Of a stretch of DNA of 64,000 nucleotides, positions 1 to 11,222 are shown one piece after another. A program made the position numbers and the translations under genes. The notes below the pieces were generated by a model that made no database searches, was not told the DNA's origin, and worked only from the letters and a program-made list of their open reading frames with translations. Each line of letters opens with the position of its first letter. The stretch's first letter is position 1. Where the stretch lies: NCBI GenBank assembly GCA_018806915.1, contig JAGKQI010000070.1, positions 105,187 through 169,186 of the forward strand, in the 5' to 3' direction. The stretch comes from Phytophthora colocasiae. Lineage: Eukaryota; Oomycota; Peronosporomycetes; Peronosporales; Peronosporaceae.

Positions 1-460
1 GTCACCTGCGAGGTTTCCCCCTCAATCCCAAAGCTTCTCCGTGGAAAACAAGTGTGTTTTGGTCTTCTCCGCTACTGCGGTTGCTCGCTCCTATCTGCCT
101 GCTTACTTCACAAATCTCACCACACTGACCGATGACGTGCTTGTGACAGTGGCGGCGACAGCTCCAATGAGCTTCTGGACGCGCTCGATGAGATCTGCAT
201 CGATGAGTATTTCTCGAAGAACATAACACTAAATCCATTTGCTGGTTTTGATGGTAACTCCATTGTTCGTTGTTTTTATTGTACTCAACAATGCGGAATC
301 GAATAGAGCTCCCTACGAATTGAACGCCCATCAATTACAACGCCCTAGTTGGTTGAAGAGGGCGTTTAATAACAATAGAACACCGCGTACTATTCGGTAT
401 TCTACGTTAATTATTACGGGCACAATTGCATATTTTACGGAAAGTACTCCTTACCAATAA
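1..460. other. Window edge, ambiguous open frames, no supported gene
   Basis: Both strands have short open frames here (about 110 codons on minus from 334 to 2, about 60 codons on plus from 41 to 226). Neither resembles a family I know. On the minus strand a possible splice donor (GTGAGA) lies within the open stretch, so this could be the last exons of a gene cut by the window edge. I cannot choose between that and chance. Confidence 0.2.
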
Positions 461-947
461 TCCATAATTCCCCGTCAATACAATTGCACAATAACTATAT
501 TATAATTATTTTTCGGCCACGGCGATCACCAGAACGTGAGAGAGACGCATGTCGTTTATTGCTTGGTTGGAGGACGAAGGAAAATTGCAAAGTGAGGATC
601 GAGCTGCCTCACAACTTGTGGGGCAACAGTGCTCTGTTGCCACAACGTCCATGACGCTGTACTTATACGTGATTGGCTACTAGTGTCATCGTTAGCCGGT
701 TTAATCCTGTGGTAATTAGGCTACTCACTGACTATGTACTAAGTATTGTTCAAGAATTTTGAGCTTATGCTTCCCTAGAAAGCCCCAGCCGCTTCACCAC
801 GATTGATAAAGCGGTCTGACTTCACGCATCGCGATTCGCAGATATGTCAGTCCACGGCAGACTCCATTTAAATTCCTAAATCGCCCTTGTAACTCCACCG
901 TGTTGCGCAGTATACTACTACCAAGTAGTAGTAGTAGTAGTAACTAG
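461..947. other. Intergenic stretch without recognisable genes
   Basis: No open frame of useful length and no known motif is visible. The stretch is AT-rich near 480-520 and ends in a short trinucleotide repeat. Confidence 0.5.
925..942. repeat. Trinucleotide microsatellite (GTA)6
   Basis: Six uninterrupted GTA units sit just before the first copy of the duplicated segment. Confidence 0.9.
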
Positions 948-1680
948 CAGTTCATTAACTCAAGTTCCAATACGCTAACGTTCGTCAAACCGTAGTGAGA
1001 CACTACCAATGGTCATCCAATAATAATCTGTCTGTAAACAGCATGTGTGATAGATAGCAGATTCATAATGTACATGTATTACATGACCATGACGATATCA
1101 CACAATCTCGAGATCGATTTGCATTTTTTTTCTTTACCATATAAACCTCCAATGATATTCTTAGCAGTTCAATGTACGGTAAAGTCAACTCTAAGCCGGA
1201 AGAGCATTTGGAGTCCAGGATAGCTCCAATCCGATATGAAATCCTAGAAGCCAGACCGCTTCGCTTTTTGTGCGCCATGTTTGCATACACCGGTAGTGGA
1301 GTCAGTGTGATCCAGCATGAGTTTCGGTGCTCCGATGTAGACAGTGGACAGTGTTTCAGTGTTGTGCAGGCTGACTTGCTGGCTCAGTATATGTCCTACG
1401 TTTCCTAGCTAAGATGACCATATTTTCCATTATCCGTACGACGTACAGACAATAGACAACGTACAGTGTACGTGGCTTATTCGCTAGACTTTCTAATAGG
1501 CACCAGGCACGCAAGCATTGCTAGCACCACACTTGCCAGCTGATCGAGCACTTTTTGGATTACGGTACATGTAGTATACTATGTAATACTGTAGTAGTAA
1601 TGCTATTATTGGTCGTGCCTGCGGGAGAAGTGGTACTAATGGCCGTTTAAAAAATCCTTGTCACCACAGCGGCGTTCTTC
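948..1680 (+). repeat. Copy A of a diverged tandem duplication
   Basis: This segment shares many blocks, in the same order and orientation, with 1705-2575. Both open with a 25-bp block (CAGTTCATTAACTCAAGTTC and following bases). Other shared blocks are CTCGAGATCG followed by a TTTGCAT-TTCTTTACCATA stretch (1107-1142 and 1952-1980), a 27-bp block around CCAATCCGATATGAAATC (1225-1255 and 2144-2175), and TCTAGACTTTCTAATAG near 1484 and 2325. Between blocks the copies differ by substitutions and indels. No protein function is evident. Confidence 0.75.
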
Positions 1681-1704
1681 AAGTAGAATCATCCAGGAAA
1701 TAAT

Positions 1705-2575
1705 CAGTTCATTAACTCAAGTTCCAATACGCTAATATTTTACTGCTGTCGTCAAACTGTAGTGGGACACTACATCCGCCACCAATCCACTGGACGTAAT
1801 ACAAGCATAATCTGTCTGAAGTACCGTTGGTACATCTCGAGCATGTGTGATAGATACTATCTAACAGATATTATTATTATTATTATTATATATTATATGA
1901 CCATGTCACAATTAGGTACCAGTAGTACTATTTATCACAAGCTCCTTATCTCGAGATCGGTTTGCATTTTCTTTACCATATCACCTCCGATGATATTCTG
2001 TGCAGCTGCCTTGCCGTAGCATTGTTCAATGATTGTGTCGTTGTCTGTACGAAGTGCAGACGTACAGACAATACCCGTTGAGCAGTTCAATAAACTCGAC
2101 TCTGAGCCGATCGAAAACGCTCTCCAGCAGGAGAGCAGGACAGCCCCAATCCGATATGAAATCCTAGAAGCCAGGTCAGGCCGCTTTGCTTTCTGTGGGC
2201 AGTGTTTTGTGTGCTGACTCAGCGCTGGGCTTTCCTATGCCCACGTTTCCGAGTTAAGGTGGCCATATTTCAGCTTCACTTCCATTGTCTGTGCTCGGGG
2301 GACCAATAAGCGCGGTTTATTGTCTAGACTTTCTAATAGACACGCGTATTGCTAACAATTTGCCTGAGCATAGTTTACGTACTATCGTACGAAATGTTTG
2401 ATGACATGTAGTAAGCATGATGTACACGTATACATATGTTATACTTCATGTCGTGATTTGTACAGGTACATGTATACAACTTCGCCGCTGGGTGAAGCGA
2501 GGCGGTCGTTCCTTTACTAAAGAATCCTTGGCCTTGTTTGTTATTCACGAGTTTCAGAGTCACCTCAGCGGCGCG
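1705..2575 (+). repeat. Copy B of the tandem duplication
   Basis: This is the downstream partner of 948-1680 and is longer by an internal TTA microsatellite and several insertions. The head-to-tail arrangement with almost no spacer favours a local duplication, although two related LTR-like copies cannot be excluded. Its 3' part runs into the open frame that starts at 2417. Confidence 0.7.
1868..1890. repeat. (ATT)n microsatellite
   Basis: About seven ATT units interrupt copy B of the duplication and are absent from copy A. Confidence 0.85.
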
Positions 2576-2887
2576 CACGAGGCATTTGCTGGAGCAAGAC
2601 CATTAACTTGCGGTGTTGGAGACTGTTCCGGTATACGGTATCGATCGGGTCACTTGGAGAAAGCAGATCAGCAAGTGTTCACACTAGAAACGGTATATTC
2701 TGGATGGGAAAACTTTCTTCGCCAACACGACTTCCTTTCCCAATTGCCAACTCGCAGCGAGGCACAACAAGCTTTCGGAAATTTGCTGTTGTTGAAGCTC
2801 GTGAACTTCACGGTGAAGCACGCTAGTGATGCATTTAAGATTGGGCGTGGAGGAGGCAACGCTATGAGTTTCGAGCAGTACATTTGA
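2417..2887 (+). CDS. Unrecognised open frame, possible gene fragment
   Basis: A 156-codon frame opens at ATG 2417 and ends at TGA 2885-2887. The first 30 residues or so derive from duplicated repeat DNA and are hydrophobic. The rest (from about residue 45) looks more like coding sequence, with two cysteines in LTCGVGDC and an FG/KLVNF-containing tail. I do not recognise the family. It lies in decayed, repeat-rich DNA and its front half overlaps copy B of the duplication, so a relic of a longer gene or a chance frame are both possible. Confidence 0.25.
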   Translation: MMYTYTYVILHVVICTGTCIQLRRWVKRGGRSFTKESLALFVIHEFQSHLSGAHEAFAGARPLTCGVGDCSGIRYRSGHLEKADQQVFTLETVYSGWENFLRQHDFLSQLPTRSEAQQAFGNLLLLKLVNFTVKHASDAFKIGRGGGNAMSFEQYI

Positions 2888-3116
2888 CTTTTGCATCGAC
2901 GACCTTGGAAGGCATGTTGCGTAATGGAAGCATCAAGTGCTCAACACTTCTGAAAGAGTGGGCTATTAACCCTATCGTCACCCAGAGCCATTTCTATATT
3001 AAGCAATCCATACTTTATTCAAGTGAAAATAGTTAAACCGTACTTGAAGTAAGGTTTGATATATTAAGTTTCATCAGGTTATTATCGTACTTAGCGATTA
3101 TTTAATTGGTTTTCAG

Positions 3117-4020
3117 GTTGAAACCTACTTCATGTATGCTTTTGAATGCTGCGTTATGATTCGACAAAATAACGAAGGAGCCACGCTCAACCGCAACATT
3201 GGCGCTAGCAACGACAACATTCCCACTAATAGCAGTACCGTGGAAGACGTGGAGGAACTCTGGCGACGCCTCAGATGGACACTGTGGTAGGCAATTGGTC
3301 AGGAGACGTTGTTCTCCTTCTGGAAATATGAGCTCTACATGATGCGCGAGATCTACCGCCGCAAGAAGCACCTGTAGTCCATGCCCATCGACATGCAGCG
3401 CCCCCTACCGCAGTCCTCCACCATCCGCAACTTGCACCACTTTGTCAATCCTGCCCACCACAATAAGGTCTTCTAGCGTATGGTTCATGCACAATTGGAT
3501 AATAGACCGATCGTGTAGCTTCCCGAAGTTACACTGTTGCTGAGTTCTCTGCGCCACTTCTCCAAGCTCAAGAGCAATCTCCACCAGTTCGTACGCGACT
3601 CAGAGTCTTGGTGTATGCACTTAATGATAAATTGCTGTTGTGGTGCTGCAGGGCAAGAAGGAGCGTGATATGTCACACCTAGGATCAAGGAGCTGCATCG
3701 TGTGCTGGAGAGTTCCTGATGGCCTGCGGTAATGATAAAGGTGTGTTCCTGTCCTTGAGGCTGCTTACGTTTCTTGTATACTCACACTTAATCGTTTGAT
3801 CTTACAGAATGTTGGGGCAGTGTCGTGACTCTGCTTATTGTCGTAGCGCCAAATGTGATCGAGTACATTGCTGCGTTCAAACAGGTTGAAACCCAGCGGC
3901 TATTGGATTAGTGTGGTATTAGGGCGGTGGAGGTGTCGAAGACGAGCTTTACGAGCAGTCGGTGGAGCTTGGGTACGAATATTGGGACCTCAAGTCTATT
4001 CGATGAGGGAAAGTGCGATC
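3117..4020 (+). pseudogene. Decayed multi-exon gene of unknown family
   Basis: After an AG acceptor (TTTTCAG, ending 3116) one frame reads about 180 codons of protein-like sequence, broken only by four stops, all TAG (3288, 3375, 3474, 3516), before ending at a TGA near 3665. Its composition is typical of a real protein (for example WKYELYMMREIYRRKKHL). A GT...CTTACAG stretch near 3730-3808 looks like an intron, followed by more coding-like sequence in shifted frames to about 4010. I could not match it to a family. All four stops are explained by CAG to TAG changes, which suggests an ageing copy rather than random sequence. Confidence 0.45.
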
Positions 4021-4626
4021 ACTGTGTTGTAGGATGATGAACGTCCGATGAACAGTCAATGGTGTTTATCGAGCTCTTTAGTAAGCTCTCTACAACTCTG
4101 ATACACCTTATCTCCCTACTACTGTGCATCTGCCACAAATGCGGTTGTAGCGATGCTGGAATGTTTCAGTGACCAGTTCATCCAAAAGATTGGAGCTAGA
4201 GGGATATATCCTTTTGAATATTGCAACTACTTTATCGCAACCTACTCGTTTGTTGGTTTCTCACCCTGGCTGGTCAATCCGGCTTTGGTAAGATGGGACA
4301 TACAAAATACGATATTTGGTCCACAAAACGGTGCACTACGCAACCTAATGAAACAAACAAAAATACCATATTTGGTCCACAACCTATCTAGTGTAATAGT
4401 CAGTGGGTTCACTTCGAAGTCGCATGAGCGGAGCACGACGGCGATCAGGATCGAAGGAGTTCCAGGATACAGCAAATGACGGGAAAGAGTCATCAAGCGC
4501 CCGCGTAGAACGCTTGATCATCAAGACAACAGTGCAGTAGCCTTGCCCAGCGGTAACGTATTCATTCCTGAATCTGACCGCCGTAATAGCTGACTAATGT
4601 GATCACATATAGCAACATCTACGTCT
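4021..4626. other. Intergenic; one weak open frame
   Basis: A 108-codon plus-strand frame (4153-4479) and an overlapping 84-codon minus-strand frame (4496-4242) are present. Neither has a recognisable motif. I regard both as unsupported. Confidence 0.4.
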
Positions 4627-7600
4627 GTGAGTTTCAAGGAAGCCTGGAAAACGTTACGGCGTGCTGGTTGGACATCTAAACCACCCTCTAGGCGCAGTTT
4701 GGATATACACTATCGCTACGTCCATCCAGGAGGCAATCCAAATGGGAAACAAGGAGAAGACTATTTGTTAGGTGAAAACGCTGTTGTGGAGCATTTTAAC
4801 GATTTCTATGGAGATGACGGATTGGATATTGTGAGAACAGCCTCTGAGCGAGTTGTAGACGTTTAAGGTATTGATGGTGGAAGTTTAGGCCTTGCTTGCG
4901 TCACCCCTCCGGCTGGTTACCGAAGAGAGCGTAGTGCTCCGATGTCTTCTCAAACAACGCGTGTGGAAGATGAGCGTACGGTTTGTCCTCCAAAGCTGTC
5001 AGTCATCGAGACATTGTTATTCAAAGTGACAGAGGATCGAGGATGGGTGAAAACCACCCAGCATCAGTTCCCGACGCAAATGCTGATCCACAACAGAATA
5101 CTGAGAGCGCCATTCTCAGCCCTCTATGCGCGGTGTGCGCATCCGCCTGTTCAAACCAATGATCATGTACGGCTTGTGGATCATTTTTACATCACTTTTG
5201 TTCCCATGACATTTGCAAGACTCTCGGATTGCTGGACTCAGATGGACAGCCAATGCTGGATTTTGGAGATGCTTCCTATTGCAGCAAGAAATGCTACGAA
5301 ATGAAGTCAGCGAAAGCGGATGAATATTCGCCTCGCATTGCTGCTTTAAGTATACCTTCTGCTTCAACGCTAAGTATCGAAACGTCCCCAAGGACGCTCG
5401 CATCCAAGCCCGCCACACCTCACGCGAAGCCGAAAACAGCTAGCAGTTCCCAAACCACCAGGAAAACACTCTCAAACGTGACGGCAGCAAAACAAAATTC
5501 AACGCTAAATACAACATCTCGCTCCAGCGGAACAAAACCACGGGCAAGATCATTGAAGCCAAAACGCGAAGGAAATGCCCCCCAAAAGAAAGAAACAACT
5601 GCAGTAACATATCGAAAGGAATTGTTGTATCGGACACAAGTAGCAGCGCAAAAGTTTGTTGGCGCAAACGTGGCTTTCACACCTGCGGAGGAGAGCTGGA
5701 TGAATCCTCAGCATTATCGAGATGTTGGCGCAAGTTTTCTGATTGGGATTGTTGCTAAGTACTCGGTGCTCAACAAGTCAAATGTAGGGGGTGTCGCCCT
5801 ACCAACGGCTTTGTTTCAGATCCGATGGACAAGCACCGTTTTTCAAGGCAAAGTTCATGTTCACAACATCGAAGAAAGTGATGTTTATCGTGGGATAAAA
5901 AACTATGTGGATATCAAGAAGAAGAATTTCGAGTTTGGTGAATCTTGGAGTGCGCTTTGCACTATGGTCCCGACGTATACAAATATTCCAACGTTGACAG
6001 ATGCATTCGATGAGGTGGAGGAAGGTGACTACCGCGAATGGTCTGTGTTTCGGAGCAAGAACGAGCTGCATATCGATCTGTGTCCTGCAGAGGTAGAGGC
6101 GATTTCAGGGATGACATTTTCGCAGAACCGGCTACACTTGGTAAGGCACCGGGTCTATTTTCACACGCCGATGGATCTACAACGACCAAGCTCTGCGACG
6201 CGAGCAAAACACTTTTCGGTCAAACCGCAAGCTCAAGCTTTTTTGCTTTTTTACCTTTATCACTGTGGAAGCAAGTTGTCATTTTTTCAAATGACTATGC
6301 TTCAAAAAGCGCCAACCCACCAGCGGCGCCTATAACACTCGAAGAGGTGATGAAATTCCTTGGTATTCAGTGGTATATGACGCTTGTAGACAAGGGAGAG
6401 ATCCGAAATTACTGGTTTGCTAGCGAAGATGACAATATATTTCCTGGAAGTTCGTCGACGAGTCTGGGAACGGTGATGACATGGAAGAGATACCTGCATA
6501 TTCGCAGCAATTTGGCGTTTCGTGGAGATATAACAGCAGCCGAATTAAAACGAGACCCCGCCGCCAAAATCCGCCCTCTAATCGCAATGCTGAAGAATCG
6601 GTGTAGTCGCCACGTTATTCCAGGCAGAAATGTTGCTGTTGATGAAGCGAGTATTGCGTACAGATCGAAATACGCGAGGCACATTAACCCAAGCAAACCG
6701 ACCGGGAAGTACCACTTCAAACTATACGCTTGCTGTTGTTCTACGTCGTGGATAGTTCTGAACTTTAAACTCCACTGCGCTAGCGAACTACGCGCTCGTC
6801 TAAGCAACGTTGTTTCCGATGGCGAGATCGATGACCTAGCAGCACTGACGGCTAAGTCTTCAGACATTAGGACTCACGTTCTTGAAGTCACCAACTCGCT
6901 GAAAGGATCAAGAAGGGTGGTAAATACCGATAACTTTTATACCTCGTGTTTACTTCTCGAGAGTCTACGAACGATTGGTCTTTACGGCCGAGGCACCGTG
7001 CGCGCTTCAAGTAAACACTTCCCAAAGTTTACTATGATTCTGCCAGAGGATGAAAAAAGGGGAACCATGAAGCAAGGAGTGTGTTTGGAGAAGCATATAG
7101 TCGCGGCAAGCTGGGTCAGATGGATCTATCGTTAATGTTATTTCAAATGCTGATGACTCTGGAACGACGACAGTGTACCGCCGCATTCGACAAGATCGAG
7201 AGGCCTTTACAGCTCCAACATGCATCAAAGAGTACAACTCGGCGATGCAGGGTGTGGATCGTCATGACCAAATGCGGGGCCGGTTTTCCGTTGCAAACGG
7301 TCACACGTTTAAAAAGTGGCACAAAAAGCTCGCAATGGCGATGATAGATATTGCGCGGTGCAACGCCTACATATGTCATCAAATGGCGTTGGGGAGAATC
7401 AATCCTGTGGACGATGAAGAAGCTGATGACAACCCTATACCTGGCTGTCGTGACGAACACCGTGCCTTTGTGGCGAACCTGGTTCGCGAGATGTTTAACG
7501 GGACCTGGAAGACGTCCTTAGATGACATGGATGGACTGTTGTTTGCGAATAACCACGACGGAACATCCTCTATTCTAACCGAGACACCCGCAATGGCTAT

Positions 7601-7970
7601 TCCAAACCTGGTTGAAGAACCTTGCATTGCCAGAGAGTCCTGGATAGTACTAAAAGATCGCAGCCGAGCCATGCGGGAATGTACCATTTGTGGGTTTGAT
7701 TGCAGGACACCCACCAAAAAACCCGATTCTGGCTAAACGCAAAATGTTGGGTGGTGCAACGGGACATATCCTGTAGACACAACAAAACCATATCTGTGTC
7801 AAGTAGCGTCGTGGTCGTGCTGGCAGAAATTCCATGGATATTACTTCCCGAAACAAGTCTTTAATATTGATGGGCGATTGATGCGCAGCTCATCGATTTA
7901 TAAAGCCCAAGCACCGTTCCTCAAAAGAAGCGAAGTCTACAAAGAAAACGACGTAAAGATCTTCCAGTAA
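4627..7970 (+). pseudogene. PiggyBac-type transposase, frameshifted and broken
   Basis: Pieces of one PiggyBac (DDE_Tnp_1_7) transposase lie in order in three frames. The N-terminal part (4627-4866) has the FKEAWKTLRRAGW element I associate with oomycete copies. Then come a linker with a small Cys cluster and a basic low-complexity stretch (5229-5620) and the catalytic core (about 6240-7135). The three acidic positions look retained: VAVDEASIAYRS near 6635, VNTDNFYTS near 6930, and GVDRHDQMRG near 7250. Stops or frame changes occur near 4866, 6250, 7135 and 7735. The C-terminal Cys-rich end (CTICGF near 7682, then LCQVASWSCWQKFHG from 7795) reaches a stop at 7968-7970. I could not identify terminal repeats or TTAA ends. 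The copy cannot make one intact protein as written, but it looks young because its motifs are well kept. Confidence 0.85.
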
Positions 7971-8440
7971 TTACTACCGAATGAATCACCTGTTCTTTGA
8001 TACTGCTGCCATGGATTGCTTTACGGGGATCATCTTAGCCCAGAAAGGATCAAATATATTGAAAATTGTATGAAGGATAACTGTAGAAAATGAAATGAGT
8101 ATTTTCATGAATTGTTGTTTTCAAAAGCTTGAGTCTCTTGAAATCAGTATTTTCAGGAGGATATACAAGCGCAAACAAAGCAATCGTCTGAATATTGTTT
8201 ATTATTTGTACTTGTACTACATGAACGGCAGAGGAATAGAACTCGTGATGTCCCACCGTAGTATGTAGACGACTCAACGCAAGAGGCAAGCATTGTAACA
8301 AGATATGACTTGGCCAACTCTTGACGTCACCTTCAACAGACCCATTAGGCCTCTTTTATATCCGGCAAAGGTGTTGAGTGATATCGGTCTGATGGTGATG
8401 TGGCCCAATAAGCCAGAACAGTAGGCAGAATTGAATTTCT
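7971..8440. other. Spacer between PiggyBac relic and long inverted repeat
   Basis: No gene is visible. Open frames here are short and lack motifs. The terminal 200 bp do not match the sequence outside the right arm of the inverted repeat. Confidence 0.5.
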
Positions 8441-9409
8441 CTGCTAACGAGCTGTGTGTACCGAACGCCATGTTTGACACGCTGGTGCAGTTCCCCAGGA
8501 TCAAACAACTAAGCGCACCCATCCATCTCGCTGAGTATCATCAAGCAAGCAGTGGAGAGATGGCTTCGCCCCAAATCGCGACCTTGCTGTGAATTTTCGC
8601 GTGTTCACCAGAGCTCGGATCCTCGAGCCAGCCAATAGTAAACGCCGCCACCAATAAATACTGAACTTCTTGAACGGACATTCCACCTGATAATGTGGAC
8701 GTCATGAATCGCGGGACGGTGCCAATGCAGCGTGCGCCCGCCCCTCTTCATCGAATCATCGCAGGCGCATGGTGGCAGTGCGACCACGGCGGTGGCGCCA
8801 CGGGAGAGCAACGAGGACGCTCACCCAACGTCGCTCCGGGGTACTCCGCCCGATGACGGATACTGCCGTGGCGAGTAGCGTCTCCGACAGCGAGCAGTAT
8901 CATAGATCAGCACACACGGGGCAGAGCAATACTGTGTAGTGTGGCGAGAAGCGTCTCCGACAGCGAGTAGTATCATGGATTTCGGAGAGAAGCTAGGCAA
9001 GTAACGATGTAGCCACTCTCGTGTGAGGATTGTCTGGGTCCGGGAAAAATGGGAAATGAGCTGCGTTTGGATTTTGGCGCGTGCTGGGACAGTGCAGTGT
9101 GTTTGAAGTTTTCAGCCAATCAAAATGCCAAAATACCGGAACACAACCTGATTGGCTGCCAGACGCAAAGCGAAGACATTGGCGAAAGTTTGGATGTTGA
9201 AGTTTGCGTTTGCGCGCTAAAATCTTTCTACGTTGAAGTCCAAGTTTTTCTCCGATGTCTTCGCTTTTGTTTGACAGCCAATAAAAATGCGTCCCGAGAT
9301 CCTGACACTCTGATTGGGTGTCTTCGAGTGACCCTTAGTGTCGACAGTGCTTCTAAGGTTAACCCTTCCAACGATCTTGGGACCAAATATCTTTCTTTGT
9401 GTATGCCAG
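8441..9409 (+). repeat. Left arm of the long inverted repeat
   Basis: The inner 370 bp or so (9041-9409) appear identical to the reverse complement of 12471-12840. The outer part is roughly 85-90 percent similar with small indels. Within the arm a 34-bp block beginning GTGGCGAG occurs twice, near 8868 and 8940, as a direct repeat. These could be subterminal protein-binding sites. The arm's inner end abuts the DOT1-like start codon and may act as its promoter. Confidence 0.9.
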
Positions 9410-9440
9410 TTTCACTTTTCAGTCGAAGACGCGGTGTACG

Positions 9441-10500
9441 ATGGCCGATTTCTCTGATAAAGAAGACCTGCAACTGTATCGACTAGCGAAGACTCAAGTG
9501 GACGCAGGAAAAAAAATATGCTGGCGAAAAGTGTGGTTGGGAATGCCATTTTGTGGTAAAAGCCAACACCAACTCCAAATCAGGCTAAAGACACTAAAGA
9601 AAACGTACGGCATCGACTTAAATGGTTTTCCGAGGCGCTTCACAGGTGTCCAAGACAGAGGAAAGAAAGCTCCAGGAACCCGAAAAGCCAATGCTGATGC
9701 GCCCATGGACATTCACCTTGTCATTTCGACGCTTTTTGCGACTGTCCCGCGGCAAACGATTCCTTTTCCAGATCACCACACTGGCGAAGTGACTCCACCC
9801 GGTGTTTCCGACATCCTTGACGTTCTCCCGGACCTTCAAGCGAAGGATGTTTTTCTTGATGTTGGCTCAGGAGTTGGAAACATCGTGGCTCAAGTGGCAC
9901 TCCAAACGCGGGTCGGGATGTGCATCGGTATTGAACTTCAGCAACAATTGGCCTCATATGTCTGGGTCGTTGTTTTCTAGTAGCGCTTTACAGCATCCAA
10001 GACTGAAGATCGTTACTGTCTATCACGGCGACATAAGATATATGGACAAGACAGTCAACACTGTGGCAAAGCGTGCTACCGTTGTGTACGCGAATAATCT
10101 TGTTTTCGAACCTACCAGCAATGTGGCACTAGAAGAACTGTTCACATCATCAAGACGATTGGAGCATGTTATTGTCACTGAGAGAGTCTGTGCTCGCCAT
10201 CGAACTGGGTGTAAACGAAACTTTGCTCCACCTGGAAGCTTTGTCAACCTATTGGCATTTCCGTGTCTTGGTCTTCAAAACGGCGTTATGCGTACTGGTA
10301 CACGAAGCGTACACCCCAGTGACGCTAATACTAATAACAACGTTCGCTTCTTCTTTTTTTTTCTTTTGAGCACTCGTATTTTTGAATCTGGGCAGGTACC
10401 GCAAGCTAATCGATCGCTTTGTGCGAAGACACTGTTTCAGCCTTCTGCACGAGTACAAGACGCGCGCGCATCGAATGCAACCGGCTGGATTCAGGAGCAG
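9441..10500 (+). pseudogene. SANT-DOT1 histone H3K79 methyltransferase-like gene, frameshifted
   Basis: From ATG 9441 the protein begins MADFSDKEDLQLYRLAK, a Myb/SANT-like helix region (residues about 1-70) that I associate with oomycete DOT1-like proteins. It is followed by a DOT1 methyltransferase core: the SAM-binding loop DVFLDVGSGVGNIVAQVA (9848-9901), then GIELQQQLA. The frame breaks near 9955 by one base and resumes in another frame with HPRLKIVTVYHGDI and VVYANNLVFEP, matching the DOT1 segment after the SAM site. A second break lies near 10221 at a TTT run, after RTGCKRNF. DOT1 enzymes methylate nucleosomal H3 at Lys79. Here catalysis is doubtful because of the breaks. Position inside an inverted-repeat element suggests cargo or a family amplified by transposition. 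Confidence 0.75.
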
Positions 10501-10551
10501 TAGAAACGTAAACTACACGTGCGCGTCGTCAATATCGTGCGCTGTCGGGAG

Positions 10552-11090
10552 ATGCCGATGGAAGTGCGTTTGAGGCTGCAGAGCGACGTCCCTACTTCTG
10601 CCACTCTGTCGCGTGAAGAGCTGGAGATGGATATATCGGAGCGTCGGGAAGTGAATCGGAATGATGTTCAGGTCCATAATGACATTCAGATTCACAATGA
10701 GGACGTGGGGGAGGAACAACAGGAAGTGGAGACGCCACCGGAGCGTCGTCCAGTGTTAGGCAAACGACCGAGAGCTTCTGACCCTCCTACTGGTCTTCAG
10801 GAGCCTTTAGAGCGTTTGTTGACGTCCATTCGAGATGTCATGACGCAGACGTTGGAACTCAAACAGCAGGAGTTACAGTTGAGACGAGAGGAGCTACAGT
10901 TCCAGAAGGAGGCACTGGCTACGAAGATGGAGGACAGACGCCAAGCCAGGAGGAGGAAAGGAGAGACAGGGAAGGGAGCAACGAGAAGCTGATCGGAAGG
11001 AGAGGTTAGAAGCTTGCCAAGATCGAGAACGAAAAGAATCTGGCTTTCCTCAAGGCGGTGATGGAGTCATCGGCGCAACAACGGCGCTGA
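10552..11090 (+). pseudogene. Acidic/coiled-coil protein gene, frameshifted, element-borne
   Basis: A frame from ATG 10552 to TGA 10990-10992 encodes an acidic stretch and then a Gln/Glu/Arg-rich helix (TLELKQQELQLRREELQF) typical of the coiled-coil tails of SANT/Myb-like proteins found with oomycete DNA transposons. Just past the stop another frame continues the same kind of sequence and ends FLKAVMESSAQQRR at TGA 11088-11090, so at least two indels broke one gene. It may be the C-terminal half of a DNA-binding partner, or a separate gene. No catalytic motif is present. Confidence 0.5.
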
Positions 11091-11222
11091 ACAAAAGCGA
11101 ACAAGGGAAGGAGAAGCATGTTGCTAGTTCTGGTTATATACATATCGTAGTTTTACAAAAGCAATGGGGGTAGGCTAAAGAGCTCCTAGCGCTCGTACTT
11201 CTTCCACAGATGCTGGAAGTGT

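Noticed and set aside
4153..4479. A 108-codon plus-strand frame before the PiggyBac relic
   Set aside because: No motif or splice support, and the opposite strand is equally open.
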